Shown here one piece after another: positions 54,501-64,000 of a DNA stretch of 64,000 nt. The stretch is from Paragonimus westermani (taxonomy: Eukaryota > Platyhelminthes > Trematoda > Plagiorchiida > Troglotrematidae). Below the pieces are notes generated by a model. It saw only the letters and a program-made list of their open reading frames with translations. It searched no databases and was not told where the DNA came from. The stretch spans positions 210,056 through 274,055 of the forward strand of contig QNGE01000411.1 of assembly GCA_008508345.1 (NCBI GenBank), given 5' to 3'. The position numbers and the translations under genes are program-made. Each line of letters starts with the position of its first letter. Position 1 is the stretch's first letter.

Positions 54501-55633
54501 TTAGCAAAATCAGAATAACCGTGAAACAGTGTGAGTTAAACCGCTCAAGCAGTCCGAATTGGCTTTAGTGGCGATTGACGCGCCTTAATCCATCGTGCGT
54601 GTGGCGTTATTCATTTCAACTATGAAGTGGGATGAGATAAGGTTGTCTACCCTCCCTTTTCTTAACTAGTCTGGAAGCAAACTAGACCTTAGAGTGCAAC
54701 TTGACAAATCGAAAATAGGTTGTTTTGGTAGTTCTTTCAGGAACTCGAATTTGAGACCCCGAGTATAAAGACGATGATACTCTGAGATGTGTGGGTTTGA
54801 AGTGAAACATGTACAATTCAGACTGTTCGAACGTTTCAGTTCATTAGTTTGACTGCCTTTCACGTGTCCGGTGCGCATAGCACTGTTACAAGACTGAAGA
54901 ACTCTGCACCTGGTCTCATCTTTGGTGGTGAGCAGTTGGAAGTAATCACACAACTCGTAAACGTTGGCTGTTAAAGCATTAGTGGTGGAATGTCTAATAG
55001 GATCAAAAATCGTACAGCTAAGGCTGAAATGGTGTTTGCTAACATGCGCCAACCCTAGCACAAGTAGGCTCCCAGTTTTTCCGCAAAACACCTAGTGAAC
55101 AAAGCCTCTGTGCCAGAGCTGCTAAGCCTGGTCCATCTGCACAGACGACATTCCCACTGTCTGTTCACCGCCACCAGTGTCTCCGAAGCACCGGATGTGT
55201 GTGGTGGGGACACATCGTCTACAATGAGGAAGTCTGCAGACCTCGTCTCACAAGTTTCTTTGGTTTGTACACACTATAAGAGTACGAACTCAGCTCCCAT
55301 CATTCAGTGCTCCGTTTGCGAGTAGCGGGTTAGAATAGAAGTAGTGATCTGTTGACAGACATTTGACTTGGGTTCACCATATGCATACACTCTCGCTTAC
55401 GACTAAGTTGCTAGAGCGTTTCTCATTTTCTAGCTGTGTTACAAAGGAACATGCACTGTTGGCTAATGACGCTTCCTGGCACGGCACAGTGTGGAGATCG
55501 GGGGGCGCTCTTGTTACGATTCAGTTCTTCTACCGGCGCAAAGTCACATTCCATTCTCTGCGTAGCATTTCATTTTTTGTCTTACACAATCTCTCGCCTA
55601 TCATGTTCGTCTCTTCATTTGATAGTGTTCACG

Positions 55634-55634
<1 letters not shown>
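51523..55634. other. Intergenic, no recognised gene
   Basis: No protein family was recognised in any frame. The first 550 bp next to the Penelope fragment are comparatively G+C-rich and may include more of that element's terminal repeat. The segment 55060-55277 is also G+C-rich and holds an uninterrupted minus frame of about 70 codons containing QWECRLCRW, whose origin I cannot name. Confidence 0.55.

Positions 55635-55676
<42 letters not shown>
55635..55676. repeat. (TA)21 microsatellite
   Basis: There are 21 uninterrupted TA units. It is followed by CGCAACCGG, similar to the GCAACCGCA beside the TA-rich blocks at 42.55 kb. It produces artificial open frames of alternating Tyr and Ile on the plus strand. 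Confidence 0.97.
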
Positions 55677-55677
<1 letters not shown>

Positions 55678-58600
55678 GCAACCGGAGAAAATGTGGACGC
55701 ACACGTATGTGTCTATGTGCCCTAGCAACCAAACCAATCTAGAATAGTAAACTGTTACCAGCGCCATATTGAATGTTAGCTCATTCTAATCGCACTGCAA
55801 ATTGCTGGAAAACAGTGAATGTGAGATCAAAAACATCACTATTATTACTGTGGGGTGAAAACCTCGTTTTAATTTTGTGTGAAACAGTTATCTTTCGATG
55901 CTTCTCCTAAGGACATTTCTACATTATTTGTGTCCACTATGTTTTAAATTTAGCGAGTAGAGCAAGCCGGACTGAAAATGCCTTGTTAATTCAGTCTGTT
56001 ATTATGTCTGATCGATGACCGTAAACACAGTGTAGGAAATACTTGTATATGTGTAATACTGACATTCGTGATTATAGTGGAATTAATACGTGTGGAGTAC
56101 GAAATTCGATTTGAGTGAACAGTTCGACAGCATGTTCGGCATGTACTTCCGAGATAAGTACACTGCTATTGTAGCTGAATGTTTTCAGGATGCAAGATTT
56201 GCACACACTCACATGGAATTAGCTTCAAATAAATGAGTTTGTTGGCATCCTGCATTCGGTTCAATGTATTTCAACTTTTCAACTAAGGGTTGTTCGAACA
56301 AATTAACACCTAACATCTCCGGAAGTCTAGCAAAATCTCATAGGAATAAACACCACAGTATATTGTTTTGTTTGTTAATAAAGTGACATTTATGTGGCAT
56401 TTTTAGACAACAACACGGTGTAAGATGACAGCAGGCTTAGGCTATAAGATTAATTACTAAAGTTAAATTGTTGAATATGAACTTTTGACCACAAAACTCT
56501 CAAACTCAATTCTGATGTGAAAGTCTTTAGTACTGCCACATAACTGACAGTTCTTATGGGTGATGTTGATTTGCCACAGTCTGTTCTAACTGTTTGTTGG
56601 TGTGTTGTTGACACGCTGAAGTGCGTTGACTTTGTTAGATCGAAGGTTGCTGATGTGTCGAACTGTGGTTGTTATGTTACAACCCGTTCCACATTGTTTT
56701 TCACTCATTAACATTTTAGTTTCCTTTGTTTCTTCTGTTTTACGTCCTAACAGCTGGCTAATCAAAACAATCATTTTTTCATGGAAAATTTTTGGTGTTC
56801 TGTAAGTGACGTTAACTCATCGTTTACTACTTGCACTCAGCGTCTTTATCAGCCTCTCCCCATGAATTGTGACTTTCTGCTTAACATTATTTTGTTGATT
56901 GACTCACATTTTCCTATTCGCTGTAAAAGGATTTTGCTTCTGGACGGTTCAATGTTCTCTAGGACCATCTGTTGTTTTCTACCATTCTATCACTCAGCAA
57001 ACAGCTTACATTTCTTAAGCCCCCCTAATCTTAGTTCCCTATTTTTGAACGGGTAACTTGTCTCTAGTATACCGTTCGCGTTATATATTGCTTTAGTTTT
57101 CAACCCGACTGTCGCACTGCATTAAAATGCGTTCGTTTCAAAGATCAACTTTCAGTCGACGCCGCATATTAATCAGCCTGTTGATAGTGTACAATTGAAG
57201 TTTTCACGAGGAATCACAAATACAGTGTGTTAAATTTGTCTCGTTTGTTACCATTCTATCTGACATCGTATTCAGCCATTTCCTTAGCTTCCATTTCCGA
57301 CCTAAGTCCGTTGACAACAACCACTCTTTCCAATAACACTGATCCGTCGATCTCAACTGACAATGAGACGTGGCTTTATCAACTACGTGTTATTGTCGTT
57401 TTTGAAGTTGTACAGAATCAGCGGTCAGAGAATCTGCTCATACGATTTAACTAACTTCAAATAGAAACGGTGCGTTCTTACCCAAGTCTTAGGTGAAGAA
57501 TAAACCGTTCGTTATCGACTTTACCCAGAATCAAAAACGGCCGACCAACAGACAACCAACCTTTACTCAGTACAAAGTAAGTCCACATGAAGAAGGTCAT
57601 ATTGAGCCACTGAGTTAGCAGGAAGTGTGCACTATTGCTCATGCAATTCGTTTCGCTGATGTCCACCGCTGATCTATGCAATAGTAATAATAATATGCCG
57701 CAAGTACTGTATAAACTAACCTTACATACTGTGTACTTACGCGTACGACCACAAGAGCGAAAAGCGTTTGCGTTCAGTCATTCCGTTCAACAATGGGCTG
57801 TCAGATGGCAATAGTATCTGGAGGAGGCACCTTTATTCCAACCTCCTTTTTTGGGTTCTACTGCTCTGAGTTAGAGTGACTGGGTGGATCTACACAGTGG
57901 AGTCCTAGCAAACATATGGGGAGGTCGGTGTGAACTGACCTAGAAGTGACGTTTGCGCCTGTTGCAGTATTATGGACTGTAACAGCAAGTCGATATCATG
58001 AGGGCAAGCGAATATTGTAAAATGATGAACGAAAAATTTGGTGCATTCAACGTTAGAGCAAGATATAACGGTGCTGACAGGTTCATTGTGCATTGATATC
58101 CCCGTGTGCAGTGTGTGTAGCCAAGGGACAACGTCCAGTTGTGTTCTCATGCAGTGGTCTCACTAACAACGCAGAACACGACCTCAGCATCATGTAACCG
58201 CTCCCTTGTTTAAGTATGAAATCAGACTAAATCACTAAATCCTCAAATGCTGTGGAAAAAGCTGGTTTGTTGACGTAGTGAAATATTCACTTGCTGTGTC
58301 CCTTTGTGGTAGACAGTTAAAAATCCACGTTAGACACATCTTTTAAACAAATTTACTCCAAAACGTGAGACGTAGATGGGTAGTGTTTTCTCAGTAAAAT
58401 TATTCCACGTTAGAAGTGTTTTAGTTAATTAAGGGGTTGAGGCTTTCTTTAGGCCAATTAAAGCCACTACTTATATAACGGCATATGATTGCGGCACTGA
58501 AACATATGAATTTATGCGGTCAAGTTGATAAGCATCACAGTATTCATATATAATGCGACAATATCTTGACATCTTTAGGCGGAAGAAAGATTATGAAATG

Positions 58601-59713
58601 AACACGAAAGTCGCAAGATCTCAGTGAGCTGATTTTGTCTTTTGAGGCTAACCCAGATATTGAACCTACTGTGAAAAACTCGAAACTCTATGAGAACTGA
58701 AACGGTTATTATAAGTGAATACTTCTCACTTACTGAAAACAATTTTGTTCATTGTCTTAAATAGACACCTCTTTGAAAATATTTTAAACTGAAACGCAGC
58801 GCTCATTTTCACGCAATATGCTCGTACTGAGCAAATATGATCACAAATGACAATCCTAAACATCAGCTGTGCAACAACCTTGGTCACGCAACTTGCAAGT
58901 AATTGACGATACACAAAATTGTCGGCAATACTGTGGTAGTTATGGTCATATTTTTTGGATACATGTCGCAAGATGCGGTAAAATTGGTACAAATCACTTT
59001 TCAAGACTACTGCATGCTTCTTTATATGACAGTTCGTTGACAACGTTGAGGACATTTCCAGTGGGGCACCCATTTTGTTTGTTTTAGTGTGAAGAGCCTT
59101 TAGTTCAGTAGAATGTAATGAACGGTGTAAGAACGCATACGGAAACGTCGCTACAAGCTATTTGAGACATTCGTAACATGCCCGATGTGTGATGGGTGTT
59201 TGAGTCGGAGAGGTAGTTTGTTGGACATTAGGTGGGCTATTTCGCACACCACGAACGACATCGTGGCTAGTTTTGGAGTGCTGCAGAGAGCAATCAACGA
59301 TGAGAATTCGTGTTCTGAGGGCCGGTAATTTCGGGCAATGTTAAATAAGTGAAGAATTCAACGTTTAGAAACGTTTCCGTTCCATTCTCAAACCTGTGGT
59401 TTAACAGAACTTTTCAACTGTACAGGGAACAAATGGTTGAATAGCAGACAGTAGAATCTGGCAGAGGTACTGTAGGCGGTACCGTTTGGATACCACAAGA
59501 GTAAAATATACTGCCGCGCACAGTTCTGCATTTGAGATTTAATACAGCTGAGAGCCCGTGGTTGGTTATCTGTATGTCAGGATGTAAGGACACACAATGA
59601 TCACATCAGGAACAGCAGCGCATGTAAGACCAGGCGCTTGGTCGAGTAACAGAAATACAGCACTGAAACAGGTTGAAGTATGATGTAAGGCACAGCAAAC
59701 AAAAATGGCACCC
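55677..59713. other. Intergenic, no recognised gene
   Basis: A+T-rich sequence with only short open frames and no protein or RNA family recognised on either strand. Confidence 0.6.
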
Positions 59714-59833
59714 GTCCATTATCGGCAGCCTAGTGAACATTTCAAATTGACCATCACTCACAATTGATTGCAGCCTTCGCATTCAGATAGACTTTCCAGC
59801 CATCATCAGTCCATTATCGGCAGTCTAGTGAAC
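59714..59833 (+). repeat. Pair of 25-bp direct repeats
   Basis: GTCCATTATCGGCAG, one variable base (C or T), then CTAGTGAAC occurs at 59714-59738 and 59809-59833, 95 bp apart. The identity is 24 of 25. Between them is unique sequence. Confidence 0.85.
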
Positions 59834-61547
59834 GTCAGAGAACAGTGATAACAAGCTCAGAAATAAGTAACTTCAATAGACAGTAAAACAAGTGCTTTGT
59901 TATCACAAATAGACAGAACGGGAGCTTTTGTACAAATTGTGTCCTACATAATCAATAAATTAGTGGTGAACATCCATAACCCTTTCACATTCAGGGGAAG
60001 TTTGTTAAGGAAGGCACAAGCGTTGTGAGTGTCCGAGTGGGATGGATGATTATTTCTGAAATTCTGGTATCTCAAGGCGGTTGGGAAATACGGTTAAATC
60101 TAACTGCAGTGGATTAAGGACAACAAGACAGATGTAACCAATCAACACTGAGAAAAATCGGTCCAGCGGGTGAGAAATGACGGGGTAAGATCTGACAGAA
60201 ATTTTTAACTCAATGGATGGAACCGGGCAGAATCAAATAGGACCTTTAACTGAAATATAGCTATATTGTTGAATGAAACTCTTATAAACGTGAGCGCATA
60301 GTTGGTGCGGAAACGTGCCGACTGGGCACTATTTGTCTTGCTTCACTGAATGGCTTTAGGTCGAGTTGGTTATTTCCACTTTTCTCTGAACCATTCGTCA
60401 TAGAATTTAACAAATTAACAATCATTCATACAGTAGGGTATATCAGTCATTCCATTCAATTTGTGAGTCTCTACCTTCAGCATTGCTCTTTCAGCTGTCT
60501 GGGAGTCAATAGTGAAACGTCCGCAGTGAAAACAACCTGAAAGATGTTTGAATATCTGGCAGTATACTTAATGTGGCTTGGTTGACACTCTCACAGAAAC
60601 AGCATGTTGGTTTCTTGTCCCGCCCCTGAAGAATTCCCTCGGTCTCATTTCGAAGCATAGTGGGATGTTTTGTAATTATTTTGTAGAGGCAAGAAACTAT
60701 AGTTGTAAGCAACTGACCGGACCACTGCCTGAGAAAGCTATTCAGATTTGTTACTTGCCACTTCGTCGCAGTTTATCGTGGGTATTATCACTGCTCGATT
60801 CTCTTTTTCCAACCGATTTCAACACAGTAGAACCGAACTTTTAGGTACCCCTGTCACACATGAACTGAAACCCCACAAGAAAGATAACGTTTGTGTAAGC
60901 TTTCTAGACTATTATCGTATGAATCTTAATGTACATCCTCCGATAGCTTGCTTGATTACAGCCAGTATTCCACATATTAGTAACTTCCTTCTGCGGAGTA
61001 TACCAAAACCGAATTCGTTCTACATAACCTTTTAACGATTTAGATATTATCTACTGCCAAACCCTTCTTCTGCAAGTTGAGTGGACTATTCTTCAACATA
61101 CCATTTTCTCATGCGGAGACTTGTTTCGTAGTCGAGAAGTAAACTGACAGTTTTCCCTGAAAGTCTTTAGCTGTGCTATGCGAAAAGTTTCTTTTTTCAG
61201 CTGATAGATGAGAAGAGAACGCACAAAATGCTTTCTTACAGGTAGATTAATGATGAAATTGTAATGCGCAGCCAAAACCAGAAAGGGGAATTGTGTGACA
61301 GAGCTTGCTGCTTTGTTATAGGCGCCGTTTTATCTTCCTTATATGTAAGTTTTTGTGCATGGCTTACTGGGCCTTTGGCTCATGCTTGTTCGTATTGTTT
61401 CCCTTTACTGGAATTTTGTTGGAACCCGTGCTTCGGAAAGACGCTGTTCCCCTGTGCTTCTACTTTACCCAAAGTTGGTTCACAAGTGTAACGGACAATC
61501 AGAGCGGAAACTGTCTGCTTGCATGTTACAATTTGGCGAACTTGTCA
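59834..61547. other. Intergenic, no recognised gene
   Basis: Several overlapping frames of 60-95 codons occur on both strands, but none shows a domain or a consistent coding pattern. Confidence 0.6.
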
Positions 61548-61720
61548 GGATGAGAAAGTGCAGGGATTAAAAAAGATGTGTCGGGATGAGAAAAAAGTGC
61601 CATGATAAAAGTAAACGTATCACAAAAAACGAGTATCCGAATCAAAGGAAAAGGGTGTCTGGATAAAAATAAATACGAAAATAATTTCCGAGAAAAACGG
61701 GCGGAGAGTGTGCGGGCACT
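61548..61720 (+). repeat. Purine-rich degenerate tandem repeat
   Basis: GGATGAGAAA occurs at 61548 and 61584 (36-bp spacing), each followed by a related GTGC...GAT-AAAA pattern. A looser third unit with GGAAAAGGGTGTCTGGATAA follows. The strand is strongly purine-biased throughout. Confidence 0.45.
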
Positions 61721-62240
61721 CTATGTCCCCTGGCAACACGAGCACCAGTCGGCCCATTGATACGTTACAAGTCCAGCAGAAACGTAGTATTGGGCTAATT
61801 TTGAAACAACCAAATCAGTTGCTTTGTTTCAAAGGATTTAACCTCTGTCATTCTTTTACTGTGGCCATTCATCGATCTTGATAACCACAAAAGTATACAT
61901 CATTTTCTTCCGGTCGCAAGCACACTTTAGCAAGACGGATTGGTCAGACATACGTTCGCCTCAACTGAGTAAGCTATTACACCCGTAAATTAGGTAACTC
62001 AATATGTTTTCAGTTGGATAGAGCGGTTGTGAATGGAGGACCAATGTACGTTCAGGTTAGACCCATCATTGACGACCGTCATCTATGCAATGGCGATCCA
62101 CTGAAAACCGGCTCATCCATTAAAAAACACGATAGCAAACAGCAAGCAAACCAAATTTTATTGGTAACAGCATTATAGAAGTAGTCGGCCGATCCTCCTC
62201 GTTTGTGTCTAGATACATTACTAACATCCATGTCAAGACC
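61721..62240. other. Intergenic, nothing recognised
   Basis: No gene, RNA or repeat could be supported between the purine-rich tract and copy C of the dispersed repeat. Confidence 0.6.
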
Positions 62241-62400
62241 GAGATTTGAACTCTGGTTACACTTTCATGAGACATCACTGTTGAACACTGCGTCAGTGAC
62301 CTCACGTTAGGCACGACCGAATTGGCAAATGTGAACGCTCAACCAGGTTTATTGCCAGCAATGCTCAAAATGTCGGTCTCGATAGAAGACAATTGCTGTC
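62241..62400 (-). repeat. Dispersed repeat family, copy C, with a B-box-like motif
   Basis: On the minus strand it reads GACAG (62400), GGTTGAGCGTTCACAT (62344), TCGTGCCTAACGTGAGGTCA, then AGAGTTCAAATCTC (62254-62241). The last motif resembles a pol III B box, which suggests the family is tRNA-derived, although no convincing A box was identified. Confidence 0.55.
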
Positions 62401-63647
62401 TGCTAATTCCAGTCGTTTCGACATAGGTCGAAGTCTCCAGTTTTATTGCATCTTCTGAACGATTTTGTTACGTTCTAACATTTAAGCGATTTATCCCCTT
62501 CCCCCACAAAAACGAGTCATTCATCAAAATGGCATGCACTTGCTCGTTCAGCTTGACTCGCCTTTTTACGAAGTGAATTTCCTCCCACTCGATTTTTATC
62601 ACATGTCCAGCTCGTACTCTTGTCGTTGAACTGGAATACGAACCACAAAACATGGGTACGGTAGAACCGACTCCTAGTGTTCAGTCATTCATGTGTATAC
62701 TGTGGTACGCAACTCGTCCTTAGACAAATAGTATCGTAGTTACACATGCCAGTTTTCCTAAATGACGAAGAAGATGACAAAGGTAACCTGTTTTCAGGAC
62801 AGGTAATGAGTGGTTTTTATATAGACGGTGTAGACGCAGCAGAAAATGCAGCAAAACTGTTCTTCACCCACCTGCTGTCAAAGGACAAATTGTGCAACTG
62901 GTCCAGATAAGCCATTCCATAGTTCTTCATTGTGAAGTTATTACTCGGGTTGTTGTGACCGGAAAAGATGCTTGCCTGCGAAGGTGTTTAACGCACGAAA
63001 TCCTGTATGGGTCACGCTAAAACAAAGAACCACGAATGCGTACACTCATTTGCACGGCTGTCGTGTATTTACACACGCTGAGCAGCAATACATTGTCGTT
63101 CGTCCTAGTGGCACGTCCCCCATAGCGCGTACACACTATTCCAATAGCTGTTTCTCCTCCATCATCTTCCTGGCGTTGAAATTTGCCCTTTAATTCCCAA
63201 ATTTATTCCCAAATTTTGATTAGTATACTACTCACAGCAAAGCTGCCTACCACACAACAGGGTAACAAATCGGTAAGGTTTTCTGATTTAATAAATGTCG
63301 CAAAATAAACATCAGTAATAAGCACAGATCTGAACAGTTGACACTTAAAAGTACTTACTTTAAAATCTGGAGTAGACTTAACATTAAGTGAGTTGCCGAT
63401 TTTATACCCATGGTTAGGGCTTGAAATGGCCACAGGAATGTTCACTATTATGATTAGAATCGAGTAACCCCATAAGCTCAAATGAAATCACGGGTGCATT
63501 CAGTTTGCTTCCTATGAAATCAGAGAGGTGAACTGTGATCTACCATGCGACAGCACGTTGAAAGTTGAGAATTTCTTACGGATAGTGGTCAAAAGCCAGA
63601 TGAGCTGTAAGAGGTGTGTGGTATCATCCTTTAAGGCTATCAATTAA
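62401..63647. other. Intergenic, nothing recognised
   Basis: Sequence left of the LINE fragment. No endonuclease domain was seen in any frame, which suggests the LINE is 5'-truncated near 63.65 kb. Confidence 0.55.
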
Positions 63648-64000
63648 GTAAAGATGTGTGCATTTCTGCACTATGCTAAATGCTATTCCCAAAAGGCCTT
63701 TCTATCTGGGAATGGCAGAAGGCTTTTCTCCCTGATCCGTGGTTGTACTGGCCGTCAAGTCAGTGTAAGTGAGACCATATGTGAAAAAGATGGTTCACTT
63801 ATCACCAGCCAGTCGCGCCGACTTGACCGGTGGGCTGAACATTTTGAAGAACAGTTCAGTTGGCCTCAACCAGATCATGTGGACGACGGGACTCGATTGG
63901 TCAGCTACTGCATTCCAGACGGCCCTCCGTTGGAATCGGAAGTGTTCCTGGAGCTCAAGTTAATGAAGCGTAATAAGGCTCCTGGACCAGACCTCCTCTC
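63648..64000 (+). mobile_element. RTE-like non-LTR retrotransposon (LINE) fragment, N-terminal to and entering the RT domain
   Basis: A plus-strand frame is open from a stop at 63645 to the window edge, with no ATG required. It reads SGNGRRLFSLIRG, VSETICEKDGSLITSQ, RRLDRWAEHFEEQFSWPQ and LKLMKRNKAPGPDLLS. This is the conserved linker and first RT motif of RTE-type LINE ORF2 proteins: a GN-LF-LIR block, an ExDG block, a RxxxWxEHFxxxF block, and the KxxKAPGPD motif that opens the reverse transcriptase. No frameshift is visible in the 353 bp. The upstream apurinic-type endonuclease domain was not found, so the copy looks 5'-truncated, as most LINE copies are. The RT catalytic region would lie past the right edge. 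Such elements, together with Penelope-like elements, are abundant in flatworm genomes. Confidence 0.85.

Noticed and set aside
54666..55091. Minus-strand open frame of 141 codons
   Set aside because: No recognised motif and no supporting neighbouring exon.
55363..55747. Plus-strand frames of 120 and 103 codons around 55.6 kb
   Set aside because: Their length comes from the (TA)21 microsatellite, which encodes alternating Tyr and Ile without stops.
63769..63963. Plus-strand ATG-initiated frame of 64 codons at the right edge
   Set aside because: It is a different frame over the RTE-like LINE, whose conserved protein lies in the overlapping frame starting at 63648.
1..64000. CRISPR array, bacterial operon, phage or plasmid backbone
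   Set aside because: No regularly spaced repeats, ribosome-binding-site-linked ORFs or prokaryotic proteins were seen, and the spliced integrin gene shows that the DNA is from an animal.

Overview
This is nuclear DNA from an animal, not a prokaryotic segment. It is A+T-rich, with no operon-like packing of ORFs, and its one recognisable gene has very short exons and very long introns. The best guess at the organism is a parasitic flatworm, probably a trematode with a large genome. The reasons are a divergent invertebrate-type integrin alpha chain, a Penelope-like element and an RTE-like LINE together, and an intron of about 31 kb. That assignment is an inference; no ribosomal or mitochondrial marker is present.

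The left three quarters (1 to about 48.75 kb) is the 5' part of one minus-strand gene for an integrin alpha subunit. Exon 1 (48750-48288) encodes a signal peptide and propeller blade 1. Exon 2 (17445-17176) encodes a conserved WLG blade and a four-cysteine segment. Exon 3 (14321-13960) encodes the GMPGSY/GNVF blade and the next repeat. The splice phases join cleanly (1, 1, then 0), giving about 365 residues in order, roughly three quarters of an integrin beta-propeller. The rest of the gene must lie beyond the left edge. Introns 1, 2 and 3 measure 30.8 kb, 2.9 kb and at least 13.96 kb.

The introns hold mostly unrecognisable, non-coding sequence. They contain pieces of tRNA-derived (SINE-like) repeats, two plus-strand copies of a dispersed repeat whose third copy, on the minus strand, lies outside the gene near 62.3 kb, short tandem repeats, and an exact-looking 806-bp direct duplication around a single N at 21389. 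That duplication is most likely an assembly artefact.

Upstream of the integrin gene, 49-64 kb holds a 5'-truncated Penelope-like element with its GIY-YIG-type endonuclease end (minus strand, about 51.25-50.79 kb), a (TA)21 microsatellite at 55.6 kb, small direct repeats, and the start of an RTE-like LINE fragment that runs off the right edge (63648-64000, plus strand). No second host gene, true tRNA, rRNA or CRISPR array was found. I did not find a convincing novel system. The most useful observations are the integrin gene structure with its odd propeller features, the probable assembly duplication, the dispersed repeat family and the Penelope remnant.
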